Part shown: in pieces, positions 57,699-64,000 of the stretch
Numbering within the stretch: the stretch's first letter is position 1
How the letters are laid out: each line of letters starts with the position of its first letter
Assembly (NCBI RefSeq): GCF_014649115.1
Contig: NZ_BMSK01000008.1
Location: 1 to 64,000, forward strand
From: Streptomyces eurythermus
GTDB lineage: Bacteria > Actinomycetota > Actinomycetes > Streptomycetales > Streptomycetaceae
Direction of reading: 5' to 3'
DNA: 64,000 bases
Program-made: the position numbers and the translations under genes
Notes under the pieces: model-generated
What the model was told of the DNA's origin: nothing
Database searches by the model: none
What the model saw: the letters and a program-made list of their open reading frames with translations, nothing else

Positions 57699-60119
57699 CT
57701 AGGCGTCCGTCACCGAAGGCGTCGCCGTCGCGTCATGCACCTCGTCCCGCGGCATCCGGATGTCCAGCACGCACACGTCGTCCCGCCGTTCGTCCGCGAG
57801 CATCGCCGCGAGCAGCGCGTCCAGCGAGCCGGACTCGCCGCAGCCGTGTGCCCGCACCGCCTCCGCCAGCCGGGCGAAGCCCGCGTCGAGGCCCTCGCCG
57901 GGGCGCTCGACCAGACCGTCGGTGTACAGCAGCAGCCGGTCACCGGGTTCCAGCCGCAGTTCCAGCGACTCGTAGACGGGGGCGGCCGTCGCGCCGAGCA
58001 GCATGCCACCGGGGCGGTCGAGGAGGCGCACCTCGCCCCCGCGCACCAGCAGCGGCGGCGGGTGCCCGGCCTGGGCCCAGGCCAGCACGCGCCGGACGGG
58101 GTCGTAGCGGGCCAGGACCATGGTGGCGGTGATCTGGCCGTCCCGGGAGTGCAGCAGCAGCCGGTTGAGCCGCGCCAGGGCCCCGGTGAGCGAGGAGCCG
58201 GTGCTGACCATGCCCTTCGCGGTGAACCGGAGCTGGGCCATGGTGGCGACGGCGTCGATGCCGTGGCCCGCCACGTCACCGACCACGAACAGCGCGTCGC
58301 TGTCGGGCAGTTCGATGGCGCTGAACCAGTCACCGCCGACGTGGATGCCGGCCTGCGCGGGCAGATAGGCCACCTCGACGCGCAGCCCGGCCAGCCGCAC
58401 CGGCTTGCTGGGCAGCGGCAGCAGGGCGTGCTGGAGCCGGGCCGCCAGGGCGCGTTCGGCCTCCAGGGTGCCGCGCTGGAGCAGCATCTCGCGCTCGCTC
58501 TCCACCAGTGCGAGCTCCGCGCTGCGCTGCGCGGTCAGGTCCTGGACGAAGCCGTGCACCTCGACCGGGGTGCCGTCGGGCGCCGTGACCGCCTCCGCGA
58601 CCATCCGCAGATGCCGCACGCCCATGGCCGTCCCGGTCCGGAACGGCACGTCGAGGGGGTGCCCGCGCGAGACGAGGCCGGCGATCGCCCGGGCCAGCGG
58701 CCGGGTGTCCTCCGGCTGGGCCAGCTCGGGCAGCCGTTCCAGCGGCAGCGGCGGCCGGTCGGCGCGCAGACCGAGCACGGTGTAGGTCTGCGCGGCCCAG
58801 GCGATCTCACCGGTGAGCAGGTTCCAGTTCGCCCAGCCGAGGTTGCCCAGCCGCTGCACATCGGACAGCCGCTGCTCCTGCCGGTCCACCGGGTCGTAGC
58901 GCAGCCAGGTCACCACCAGGCCCTCGCCCAGCGGCGCGGCCCGGACCGTGTAGGTGGCGGTCGCCGGCGCCGGGACGCCCGCGTCCCGGTAGGCGAACGG
59001 CTCGCTCTCGTACGGCACCCCTGTCTCCAGCGCCCGCAGACAGCCCCGCCACAGGGGAGCGCCCGCGACCGCCGGGTAGTTCGCCAGGAGATGCCTGCCG
59101 ACCAGGTCCCGGCCGGTCCGGCCGAACACGTTGGTCGCCTCCGGGGTGGCGGCGGCGATCCGGTAGTCCGTCACCTCGCCGGAGGCCGCGCGCAGCGGGG
59201 TCAGCAGCACCGCCTGGCCCGGCAGCGCGTCGAACACCGCCTGCACGGTCCCCGAGACGTCCCCGGCCCCGGCGTCGCGCGGGCTGTCGAAGGCGCGCAG
59301 CCGGCCCGCGCACAGCCGCGCCACGGACCGCAGCAGCTCCCGCTCGCGCGGCGTGAACGGCGCGTCGCGCCGGCGCAGCACCCCGAGGGCGACCCGCGCG
59401 GTGTCGCCCTCGGGCACGGGCAGCCAGGCCCGGGTCAGCCACCGTTCCGGCGGCGGCCCGATGAGCAGGTAGCGCGCGCTGTCCTCGGCGGGATGCTCCA
59501 GCCAGCGCGGCCGCCCGGACCGCAACGTCTCCAGCGCCGGCAGGCCGGGCACCGGTGGGACGTGCCTCCACTGGGCGGCGAGGGCGGCCTCGACACCGGC
59601 GTGGCCGATCAGAGCGAGCCCGTCCTCGGGCAGCCGTTCGTACAGCAGTACGGCGTCGGCGGCCACCTCGGGCGCCAGACGGTCCAGCAGACAGCCGGCC
59701 AGCTCGTGCGGCGAGCCGACCCGGACCAGGGCCCGGCCGAGGGCCTCCAGCGCCGCCGCGGAATCCCCGGTGCCCACGGACGCGCTCTCCCCGGCACCGG
59801 TACCGGCGGACACGGGCGGGGGCGCCGGCTGGGCGGGCCGCTCCCTGGGCGGCGGCAGCGCGCCGAGGGTCAGCCAGCACTGTTCCAGGAGCGAGCGGTT
59901 GCCGTCCTTGGCCCGCCGCAGGAGTTCCTCGTGAGCGGTGTCCGGCGCGCAGCCGGTGACGGCCATCAGCATGCCCTTGGCCCGCTCCAGGACGGCCGTG
60001 GTGGCGGCCAGGTCCCGCAGCCGTTCCAGCTCGGCGCGCTGCCGGGCCACGACGTCGGCCGGTGCCGCCGGCCCGGGACCGGTGGCGGGGTCGCCCGGAA
60101 GCAAAGGCTCGCTCGTCAC
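57699..60119 (-). CDS. Multidomain signalling phosphatase: ANTAR-GAF-PAS-PP2C (SpoIIE/RsbU type)
   Basis: An 806-residue cytoplasmic protein. The N-terminal ANTAR-like helices (LATTAVLERAKGMLMAVTG, about residues 25-85) are followed by a Pro/Gly linker. A GAF-like region comes next (about 120-285), then two PAS regions (about 295-530; VFGRTGRDLVGRHLL, IAWAAQTYTVLGL, VHGFVQDLTAQRSAE), a helical linker with LQHALLP, and a PP2C domain from about 570. Its metal-binding residues lie in GGDWFSAIELPD, VVGDVAGHGIDA and DDVCVLDI. It probably dephosphorylates an anti-anti-sigma factor in response to a sensed signal. An N-terminal ANTAR, usually an RNA-binding output, is unusual before a phosphatase. 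The GTG at 60119 is the first plausible start but lacks a strong ribosome site. Confidence 0.92.
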   Translation of the reverse strand: MTSEPLLPGDPATGPGPAAPADVVARQRAELERLRDLAATTAVLERAKGMLMAVTGCAPDTAHEELLRRAKDGNRSLLEQCWLTLGALPPPRERPAQPAPPPVSAGTGAGESASVGTGDSAAALEALGRALVRVGSPHELAGCLLDRLAPEVAADAVLLYERLPEDGLALIGHAGVEAALAAQWRHVPPVPGLPALETLRSGRPRWLEHPAEDSARYLLIGPPPERWLTRAWLPVPEGDTARVALGVLRRRDAPFTPRERELLRSVARLCAGRLRAFDSPRDAGAGDVSGTVQAVFDALPGQAVLLTPLRAASGEVTDYRIAAATPEATNVFGRTGRDLVGRHLLANYPAVAGAPLWRGCLRALETGVPYESEPFAYRDAGVPAPATATYTVRAAPLGEGLVVTWLRYDPVDRQEQRLSDVQRLGNLGWANWNLLTGEIAWAAQTYTVLGLRADRPPLPLERLPELAQPEDTRPLARAIAGLVSRGHPLDVPFRTGTAMGVRHLRMVAEAVTAPDGTPVEVHGFVQDLTAQRSAELALVESEREMLLQRGTLEAERALAARLQHALLPLPSKPVRLAGLRVEVAYLPAQAGIHVGGDWFSAIELPDSDALFVVGDVAGHGIDAVATMAQLRFTAKGMVSTGSSLTGALARLNRLLLHSRDGQITATMVLARYDPVRRVLAWAQAGHPPPLLVRGGEVRLLDRPGGMLLGATAAPVYESLELRLEPGDRLLLYTDGLVERPGEGLDAGFARLAEAVRAHGCGESGSLDALLAAMLADERRDDVCVLDIRMPRDEVHDATATPSVTDA

Positions 60120-60214
60120 GCGACGAGCATCGCACACCGGGCCGGTCCGATCACTCGTCTGCCGGGTCACGGTTCCGAGGACTGTCGTACGAGCTGTCCG
60201 GCAGGCCGGTGGGG

Positions 60215-60595
60215 TCAGCGGGCGGTGCCGCGGGCGGCCAGGGCCGCGCTGACCGCGCGGACGCTGCGTGCGATGTGCTGGAGCTGGAGTACCTCGGCGG
60301 CGTACAGCTTGATCGTGTGTTCGATCACCGATTCGGGCAGTCCGAGCACCGGCAGCTCGGTCCGTGCCGTCTGCAGGGCGGTCCGGGCGACCCGGATCTC
60401 CTGCTGTACCTGGATCTGCGCGTGCCGGGCGAGCAGGACCGGGTGCCGGATGAGAGCCGGGTAGCCGGCGTAGCGCGCGGGGACCAGCTCGCGCAGCCAC
60501 TTGACCGCCGAGCGCTCCCAGTCGTAGCTGCCCGGCGTCTTGACCTGACAGGGCCAGTCTGGGCTGATGCGCGTGCTGGTCAGGGGCATGATCAT
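60215..60595 (-). CDS. Conserved-looking hypothetical protein
   Basis: A 126-residue soluble protein, mostly helical in its second half (ARHAQIQVQQEIRVARTALQTARTELP, ESVIEHTIKLYAAEVLQLQHIARSVRAVSAALAA). The N-terminal region is SYDWERSAVKWLRELVPARY. The long helices could form a coiled coil. ATG 60595 or the ATG six bases later; GGAAG precedes the first. I do not recognise a function. An AT-rich upstream region about 300 bp away may hold its promoter. Confidence 0.8.
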   Translation of the reverse strand: MIMPLTSTRISPDWPCQVKTPGSYDWERSAVKWLRELVPARYAGYPALIRHPVLLARHAQIQVQQEIRVARTALQTARTELPVLGLPESVIEHTIKLYAAEVLQLQHIARSVRAVSAALAARGTAR

Positions 60596-61080
60596 CGCTT
60601 CCGGTGGGCGGCTTGGGGAAGGGGGCCGGCGTCGGGAGGAGGGCCGGTGCCGGGAGGGTGGGGCCGACGGGGGCGGGGCGGCCCCGGCCTAGGGGATGAC
60701 CGGGGCCGCCACGGGCGCGTCGCGCAGACGACGCGCCCCGGCACACCCCGGGCGCCGCCGTGGGAAGGGAGCGGCGGCGGGGGGTGTCCGTGGGGGAGCC
60801 CCGGGTGCGGGGGACCGGCGCGGTGAGCGGGGGTGCGTGCGCATGGGCGGTCCGTCGGCTCTCTCGGGGCGGTGTGCGTGCGGAGCAGTATTTATATATG
60901 CGGGGAGCTTGGCAAGACGTATGAAAACATTCATGCGCTGTATGCGGTGAATCATCCCCGTCCCGCAGGCCGACGACCGCAAGATCTTCACGAATGACCG
61001 GCGCGCGCGGCAGGAACGGCCGTTCGCTCGCCGGCCGGTCCCACGGGAACCTCCGGTGACCGGTCGGTCCCGGAGACCGG
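60596..61080 (-). promoter_or_regulatory. Long intergenic region with an AT-rich island
   Basis: 485 bp without a credible gene, between the RpiR gene's stop and the hypothetical gene at 60595. Bases about 60888-60955 are strikingly AT-rich for this genome. They contain TATTTATATATG and, 25 bp on, ATGAAAACATTCAT with 5-bp inverted arms. On the minus strand TTGCCA lies about 15 nt before TAAATA. This is a promoter candidate for the hypothetical gene, about 300 bp upstream; the rest looks like an untranslated leader. Confidence 0.5.
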
Positions 61081-61998
61081 TCAGTCCCGCAGGAAGAACT
61101 GGTGCTGCTCCGACAGCTGCTCGTACTTCTCCAGCCGGGCCTGGGTACGCTCCGGATCGGCGTCCGTCATGGCCTGGAGCAGCGCCGCCGCCAGCACCCC
61201 GGGCGCGGCATAGGAGTCGAACACCAGCCGGGAACCGGTACCGGTGGCGAAGGTGACGTCGGCCTCGTCGGCCAGCGGCCCCAGCGCCAGGTCCGTCACC
61301 AGGGCGACCTTCAGGCCCGCGTCCCGCGCCACCCGCACCGCTTGCAGCGTCTCCTGGGAGTGCCGGGGCATCGCGAAGGCCAGCACCCAGTCGCCGCCCG
61401 CCTCCCGGGCCTGGAGCAGCGCGTCGTAGGCCACGCTGCCGCCGCGGGTCACCAGCCGCACGTCCGGGTGGATCCGGCGGGCGGCGTACCCGAAGTACTC
61501 GGCTAGGGACACCGAGATGCGCAGCCCCAGCACGGTCAGCGGGGTGGAGCGGGACAGCTCGCGGCCGACCCGGATGACCCGGTCGGGGTCGGCGAGGTCG
61601 CGCCGCAGGTTCTCCAGGTTCGTGATCTCGGCGTCCACGGCCGCCTGGAGTTCATTGGCCCGGTCCTCCTCGCCGGGCCCGCCCGCGAGGCTGCTGAGCG
61701 CGATCGACTGGAGCCGCTCCCGCAGCGCGGGGTAGCCGCTGAAGCCGACGGCGGCGGCGAAGCGGGTGACGGAGGGCTGGCTGACCCCGACCCGGTCGGC
61801 CAGCTCGGTGATCGACAGGAAGGCGGCCTCGGTGAGGTGCTCGATCAGGTACTGGGCGATCCGCCGCTGCCCCGGCGACAGACGCGGCCCGTCGAACAGT
61901 TCCCGCAGCCGGGAGGTCGGGGCGGCCTCGGTCCCGGGGGCGGTCCGGCCCGACGTGATCGCTGACGCCTGTGCGCGTGCCTGCTGCGGCGAGGGCAC
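61081..61998 (-). CDS. RpiR/MurR-family transcriptional regulator (HTH-SIS)
   Basis: A 305-residue regulator. The N-terminal RpiR-type HTH is LSPGQRRIAQYLIEHLTEAAFLSITELADRVGVSQPSVTRFAAAVGFSGYPALRERL. The C-terminal SIS sugar-phosphate-binding domain has VLGLRISVSLAEYFGYAARRI, DWVLAFAMPRHSQETLQAVRVARDAG and VALVTDLALGPLADEADV. GTG 61998 is chosen because AAAGGAGG stands 7 nt upstream; the ATG at 62034 lies before that site. It probably senses a phosphorylated sugar. The neighbouring kinase, beta-phosphoglucomutase-like and GH65 genes are possible targets. Confidence 0.94.
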   Translation of the reverse strand: MPSPQQARAQASAITSGRTAPGTEAAPTSRLRELFDGPRLSPGQRRIAQYLIEHLTEAAFLSITELADRVGVSQPSVTRFAAAVGFSGYPALRERLQSIALSSLAGGPGEEDRANELQAAVDAEITNLENLRRDLADPDRVIRVGRELSRSTPLTVLGLRISVSLAEYFGYAARRIHPDVRLVTRGGSVAYDALLQAREAGGDWVLAFAMPRHSQETLQAVRVARDAGLKVALVTDLALGPLADEADVTFATGTGSRLVFDSYAAPGVLAAALLQAMTDADPERTQARLEKYEQLSEQHQFFLRD

Positions 61999-62114
61999 TG
62001 GTCGGCCTCCTTTGTCTGCCCGATCACTCAACATAGCTCACCGCGCCCCGCGACCAGGGGACCGAGACGGGGCCCTCACCAGCGGCACGGCGGAGGGAAC
62101 ACCCGACGGCGGCG

Positions 62115-62355
62115 CGGACGCAAGGGGCGGAGCCCCGGACCCCGGATACGCCCGACGGGTGGGCGCGGAACCTCGGCACCCCCGGGTACGCGCCGCTGGA
62201 CCTCGGACCCCGTACGTGTAGGTGGGAGCCGGGCCGCGGCGTCGCCGATTCCCGCACGGCACCCCGGTGGCGCCAGGTTCCGCAAGGCACCCGGCGACGC
62301 CGGTTTCCGTAAGACCCCGCGGGGAATCCGTGTCAGTTCCCGCCAGGCAGCGCGG
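62115..62355 (-). repeat. Decayed tandem repeats of about 27-31 bp beyond the kinase gene
   Basis: On the plus strand, units such as CGCCAGGTTCCGCAAGGCAC (62271) and CGCCGGTTTCCGTAAGACCC (62298) recur every 27-29 bp. CGCCGATTCCCGCACGGCAC (62243) is an earlier unit, and GGAACCTCGGCACCCC and GGACCTCGGACCCC lie further left at about 31-bp spacing. The last unit overlaps the stop codon (62333-62335) and final codons of the kinase gene. Otherwise this 334-bp spacer (61999-62332) holds no gene. Confidence 0.6.
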
Positions 62356-63004
62356 CCGCCGGTACCACCAGGTCCGCCCGCTCCCGGGTCGACGCGACCA
62401 GGTCGGCGTTGCGCTGGTCCGTGCCGAGCACCCAGGCCACGGCCGCCGCGTGCTCCTTGCCGAACTCCTCGTGCCGGGCGACCAGTCGGCGGATGCGCTC
62501 CGCCTCGTCGATCTCGCAGAACCACACCTCGTCCAGGCACGGCCGCACCCGCGCCCACGAACCCTCGGTCAGCAGCAGGTAGTTGCCCTCGGTCACGACC
62601 AGGCGGGCCTCGGGCGGCACCGGGATCGCGCCCGCCAGCGGCTGTTCCAGGACCCGCTCGAACCCCGGCGCGTACACCACCTCGTCGCTCTCCTCGCGCA
62701 GCCGTCGCAGCAGCGCCGCGTACCCGCCCGCGTCGAAGGTGTCCGGGGCGCCCTTGCGGTCCCGGCGGCCCAGCCGGTCCAGTTCGGCGTCGGCGAGGTG
62801 GAACCCGTCCATCGGCACATGCGCGGCCCACCGCGGTCCGTCGCCGTTCAGGGCGTCCACCAACCGCTCGGCGAGGGTCGTCTTGCCCGCGCCGGGGCCG
62901 CCCGCTATGCCGAGCAGGGCGCGCCGGCCGTCCCGGGGCAGGGCGCGGGCCCGGGCGAGGAGGTCGTCGAAGGTCCGCGGTACACGGTCGCTGGTCACAG
63001 GCAC
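62333..63004 (-). CDS. P-loop nucleoside/sugar kinase-like protein (uridine kinase/phosphoribulokinase group)
   Basis: A 223-residue P-loop protein. Walker A is GIAGGPGAGKTTLAERL. Then come VPMDGFHLADAELDRLGRRDRKGAPDTFD (substrate loop), VVYAPGFER, VVTEGNYLLL (Walker B-like) and VWFCEIDEAERIRRLVARH. These are hallmarks of the uridine kinase/pantothenate kinase-like group found beside sugar operons. GTG 63004 is used, with GTG 62998 as an alternative; no clear ribosome site is seen. It probably phosphorylates a sugar or nucleoside. It diverges from the HAD/GH65 pair. Its final codons belong to a repeat array. Confidence 0.9.
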   Translation of the reverse strand: MPVTSDRVPRTFDDLLARARALPRDGRRALLGIAGGPGAGKTTLAERLVDALNGDGPRWAAHVPMDGFHLADAELDRLGRRDRKGAPDTFDAGGYAALLRRLREESDEVVYAPGFERVLEQPLAGAIPVPPEARLVVTEGNYLLLTEGSWARVRPCLDEVWFCEIDEAERIRRLVARHEEFGKEHAAAVAWVLGTDQRNADLVASTRERADLVVPAAALPGGN

Positions 63005-63089
63005 ACCGGAAAGTGTGTCACCACCCGTCCGTGGCACGTGTGGTGCGCGCCACCCACTGGAGTGCCCCGGACGGGGAACAGTCCTCGGT

Positions 63090-63830
63090 ATGACTCAGCT
63101 CGGTCTGCCCGACACCATCCAGGCCTGCCTCTTCGACCTCGACGGGGTCGTCACCAGGACGGCCGTCGTGCACGCGGCGGCCTGGAAGGAGACGTTCGAC
63201 GCGTTCCTGCGCGGCTACGACGGCGAGCGGGGGCGGCCGTTCGACGTCCACGCCGACTACGACGAGTACGTGGACGGCCGCCCCCGCGCCGACGGCGTCC
63301 GCGCCTTCCTCGCCTCACGCGGCATCCGCCTGCCCGAGGGCGAGCCCGGCGACCCGCCGGACGCCCGCACCGTGCACGGCCTCGGCAACCGCAAGAACGA
63401 GCTGCTGCTGGAGAAGATCCGCACCGGCGGAGTGGAGGCGTACGAGGGCACGCTGCGCTATCTGGAGGCCGTGCGCGCCGCGGGCCTGCGCACCGCGATC
63501 GTCTCCTCCAGCGCCAACTGCCGGGACGTGCTGCGCGCGGTGGGCGCCGAGCACTTCTTCGACGTACGGATCGACGGCGTGGTGGCGGCCGAGCGGAACC
63601 TGCCGGGCAAGCCCCGCCCCGACACCTTCCTCGCCGCGGCCCGGGACCTGGGCGTCGAGGCGTCCCGCGCGGCCGTGTTCGAGGACGCGCTGGCCGGCAT
63701 GGACGCGGGCCGCGCCGGCGGCTTCGGTCATGTCGTCGGCGTGGACCGGGTGGGGCAGACCGACGCGCTGTACGCGCACGGCGCCGACATCGTCGTCAAG
63801 GACCTGGCCGAACTGGGAGGCAAGCGGTGA
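63090..63830 (+). CDS. HAD-superfamily beta-phosphoglucomutase-like phosphatase/mutase
   Basis: A 246-residue HAD protein. Motif I is FDLDGVVT with DxD acids, followed by the helical cap (AAWKETFDAFLRGY, FDVHADYDEYVDGRPRADGVRAFLASRGI). Motif II is VSSSANC, motif III Lys is in GKPRPDTFLAAA, and motif IV is VFEDALAGMDAGRAG. The stop overlaps the GTG of the next gene (GTGA), a GH65 sugar phosphorylase. That is the classic pairing for turning beta-glucose 1-phosphate from disaccharide phosphorolysis into glucose 6-phosphate. Confidence 0.93.
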   Translation: MTQLGLPDTIQACLFDLDGVVTRTAVVHAAAWKETFDAFLRGYDGERGRPFDVHADYDEYVDGRPRADGVRAFLASRGIRLPEGEPGDPPDARTVHGLGNRKNELLLEKIRTGGVEAYEGTLRYLEAVRAAGLRTAIVSSSANCRDVLRAVGAEHFFDVRIDGVVAAERNLPGKPRPDTFLAAARDLGVEASRAAVFEDALAGMDAGRAGGFGHVVGVDRVGQTDALYAHGADIVVKDLAELGGKR

Positions 63831-64000
63831 TCACCGACCGGTCGTACGCCGTCGAACCCTGGACCGTCCGGGAGACCGCCCTCGACCTCGGCGTGCTCGC
63901 CCAGAGCGAGTCGGTCTTCGCGCTGTCCAACGGGCACGTCGGCTGGCGCGGCAACCTCGACGAGGGCGAACCGCACGGCCTGCCCGGCAGCTACCTCAAC
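63827..64000 (+). CDS. GH65-family glycoside phosphorylase, 5' part
   Basis: Only the first 58 codons are in the window. The start GTG at 63827 overlaps the HAD stop, with GGGAGG upstream. The visible N-terminus (YAVEPWTVRETALDLGVLAQ, SVFALSNGHVGWRGNLDEGE, GLPGSYLN) is the typical opening of maltose/trehalose/kojibiose phosphorylases. The frame runs off the end of the window. Which disaccharide it uses cannot be told from this part. Confidence 0.88.
   Translation, partial: MITDRSYAVEPWTVRETALDLGVLAQSESVFALSNGHVGWRGNLDEGEPHGLPGSYLN

Noticed and set aside
56751..60464. 1,237-codon plus-strand open frame
   Set aside because: It runs antisense to the PL8 lyase and PP2C genes and in another frame over the flavin reductase gene. 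Composition is Arg/Gly/Pro-rich with no domain.

Overview
The window is very GC-rich DNA with strong third-position GC codon bias, GTG starts, AGGAGG-type ribosome sites, Tat and Sec exported enzymes, mycothiol-linked detoxification and modular polyketide synthases. This points to an actinomycete, almost certainly Streptomyces. I see no rRNA, tRNA, CRISPR array or insertion sequence.

Region 1 (1-26833) is the 3' half of a type I modular polyketide gene cluster. It holds three collinear PKS genes. The first lacks its 5' part (AT end-DH-KR-ACP visible). The second has two modules: KS-AT(methylmalonyl)-DH-KR-ACP and KS-AT(malonyl)-DH-KR-ACP. The third has two modules and the release domain: KS-AT(malonyl)-KR-ACP and KS-AT(malonyl)-ACP-TE. 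A tight tailoring cassette follows: a P450 overlapping the last PKS gene by 4 bp, an NTF2/SnoaL-like protein, a small beta-barrel protein resembling AbyU/PyrI4-type cyclases, an SDR and a zinc alcohol dehydrogenase. It ends at a near-perfect hairpin. The predicted chain end is up to three alkenes (one methyl-branched), then a hydroxyl, then a beta-keto acid. Two small cyclase-like proteins make post-PKS ring formation likely.

Region 2 (26861-29945) is a linker: an exported beta-propeller protein, a decayed TetR gene next to an intact-looking operator, and an alcohol dehydrogenase.

Region 3 (37038 down to 30104, minus strand) looks like a compact terpenoid cluster. In transcription order it encodes a squalene-hopene-cyclase-like class II cyclase with an altered cavity, a polyprenyl diphosphate synthase, a UbiA-family membrane enzyme with an altered first Asp motif, an ABC ATPase and permease, and a sterol-glucosyltransferase-like GT1 enzyme. 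I do not recognise this combination as a described pathway.

Region 4 (37345-64000) is ordinary Streptomyces chromosome. It includes folD under a well-conserved ZTP (pfl) riboswitch, a mycothiol-dependent formaldehyde oxidation pair, a PLP decarboxylase, an L,D-transpeptidase, a trypsin-like protease, a SAV2177-type methyltransferase, a large secreted esterase-like protein, a DUF35 protein and TetR regulator sharing an operator word, an ATP-grasp protein, a PL8 lyase, an ANTAR/GAF/PAS/PP2C signalling phosphatase, and a sugar locus (RpiR regulator, P-loop kinase, beta-phosphoglucomutase-like HAD, start of a GH65 phosphorylase). Two genes here carry decayed tandem repeats of about 27-32 bp running out of their 3' ends.

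All functional names rest on reading motifs and remembered family sequences; no database search was run.
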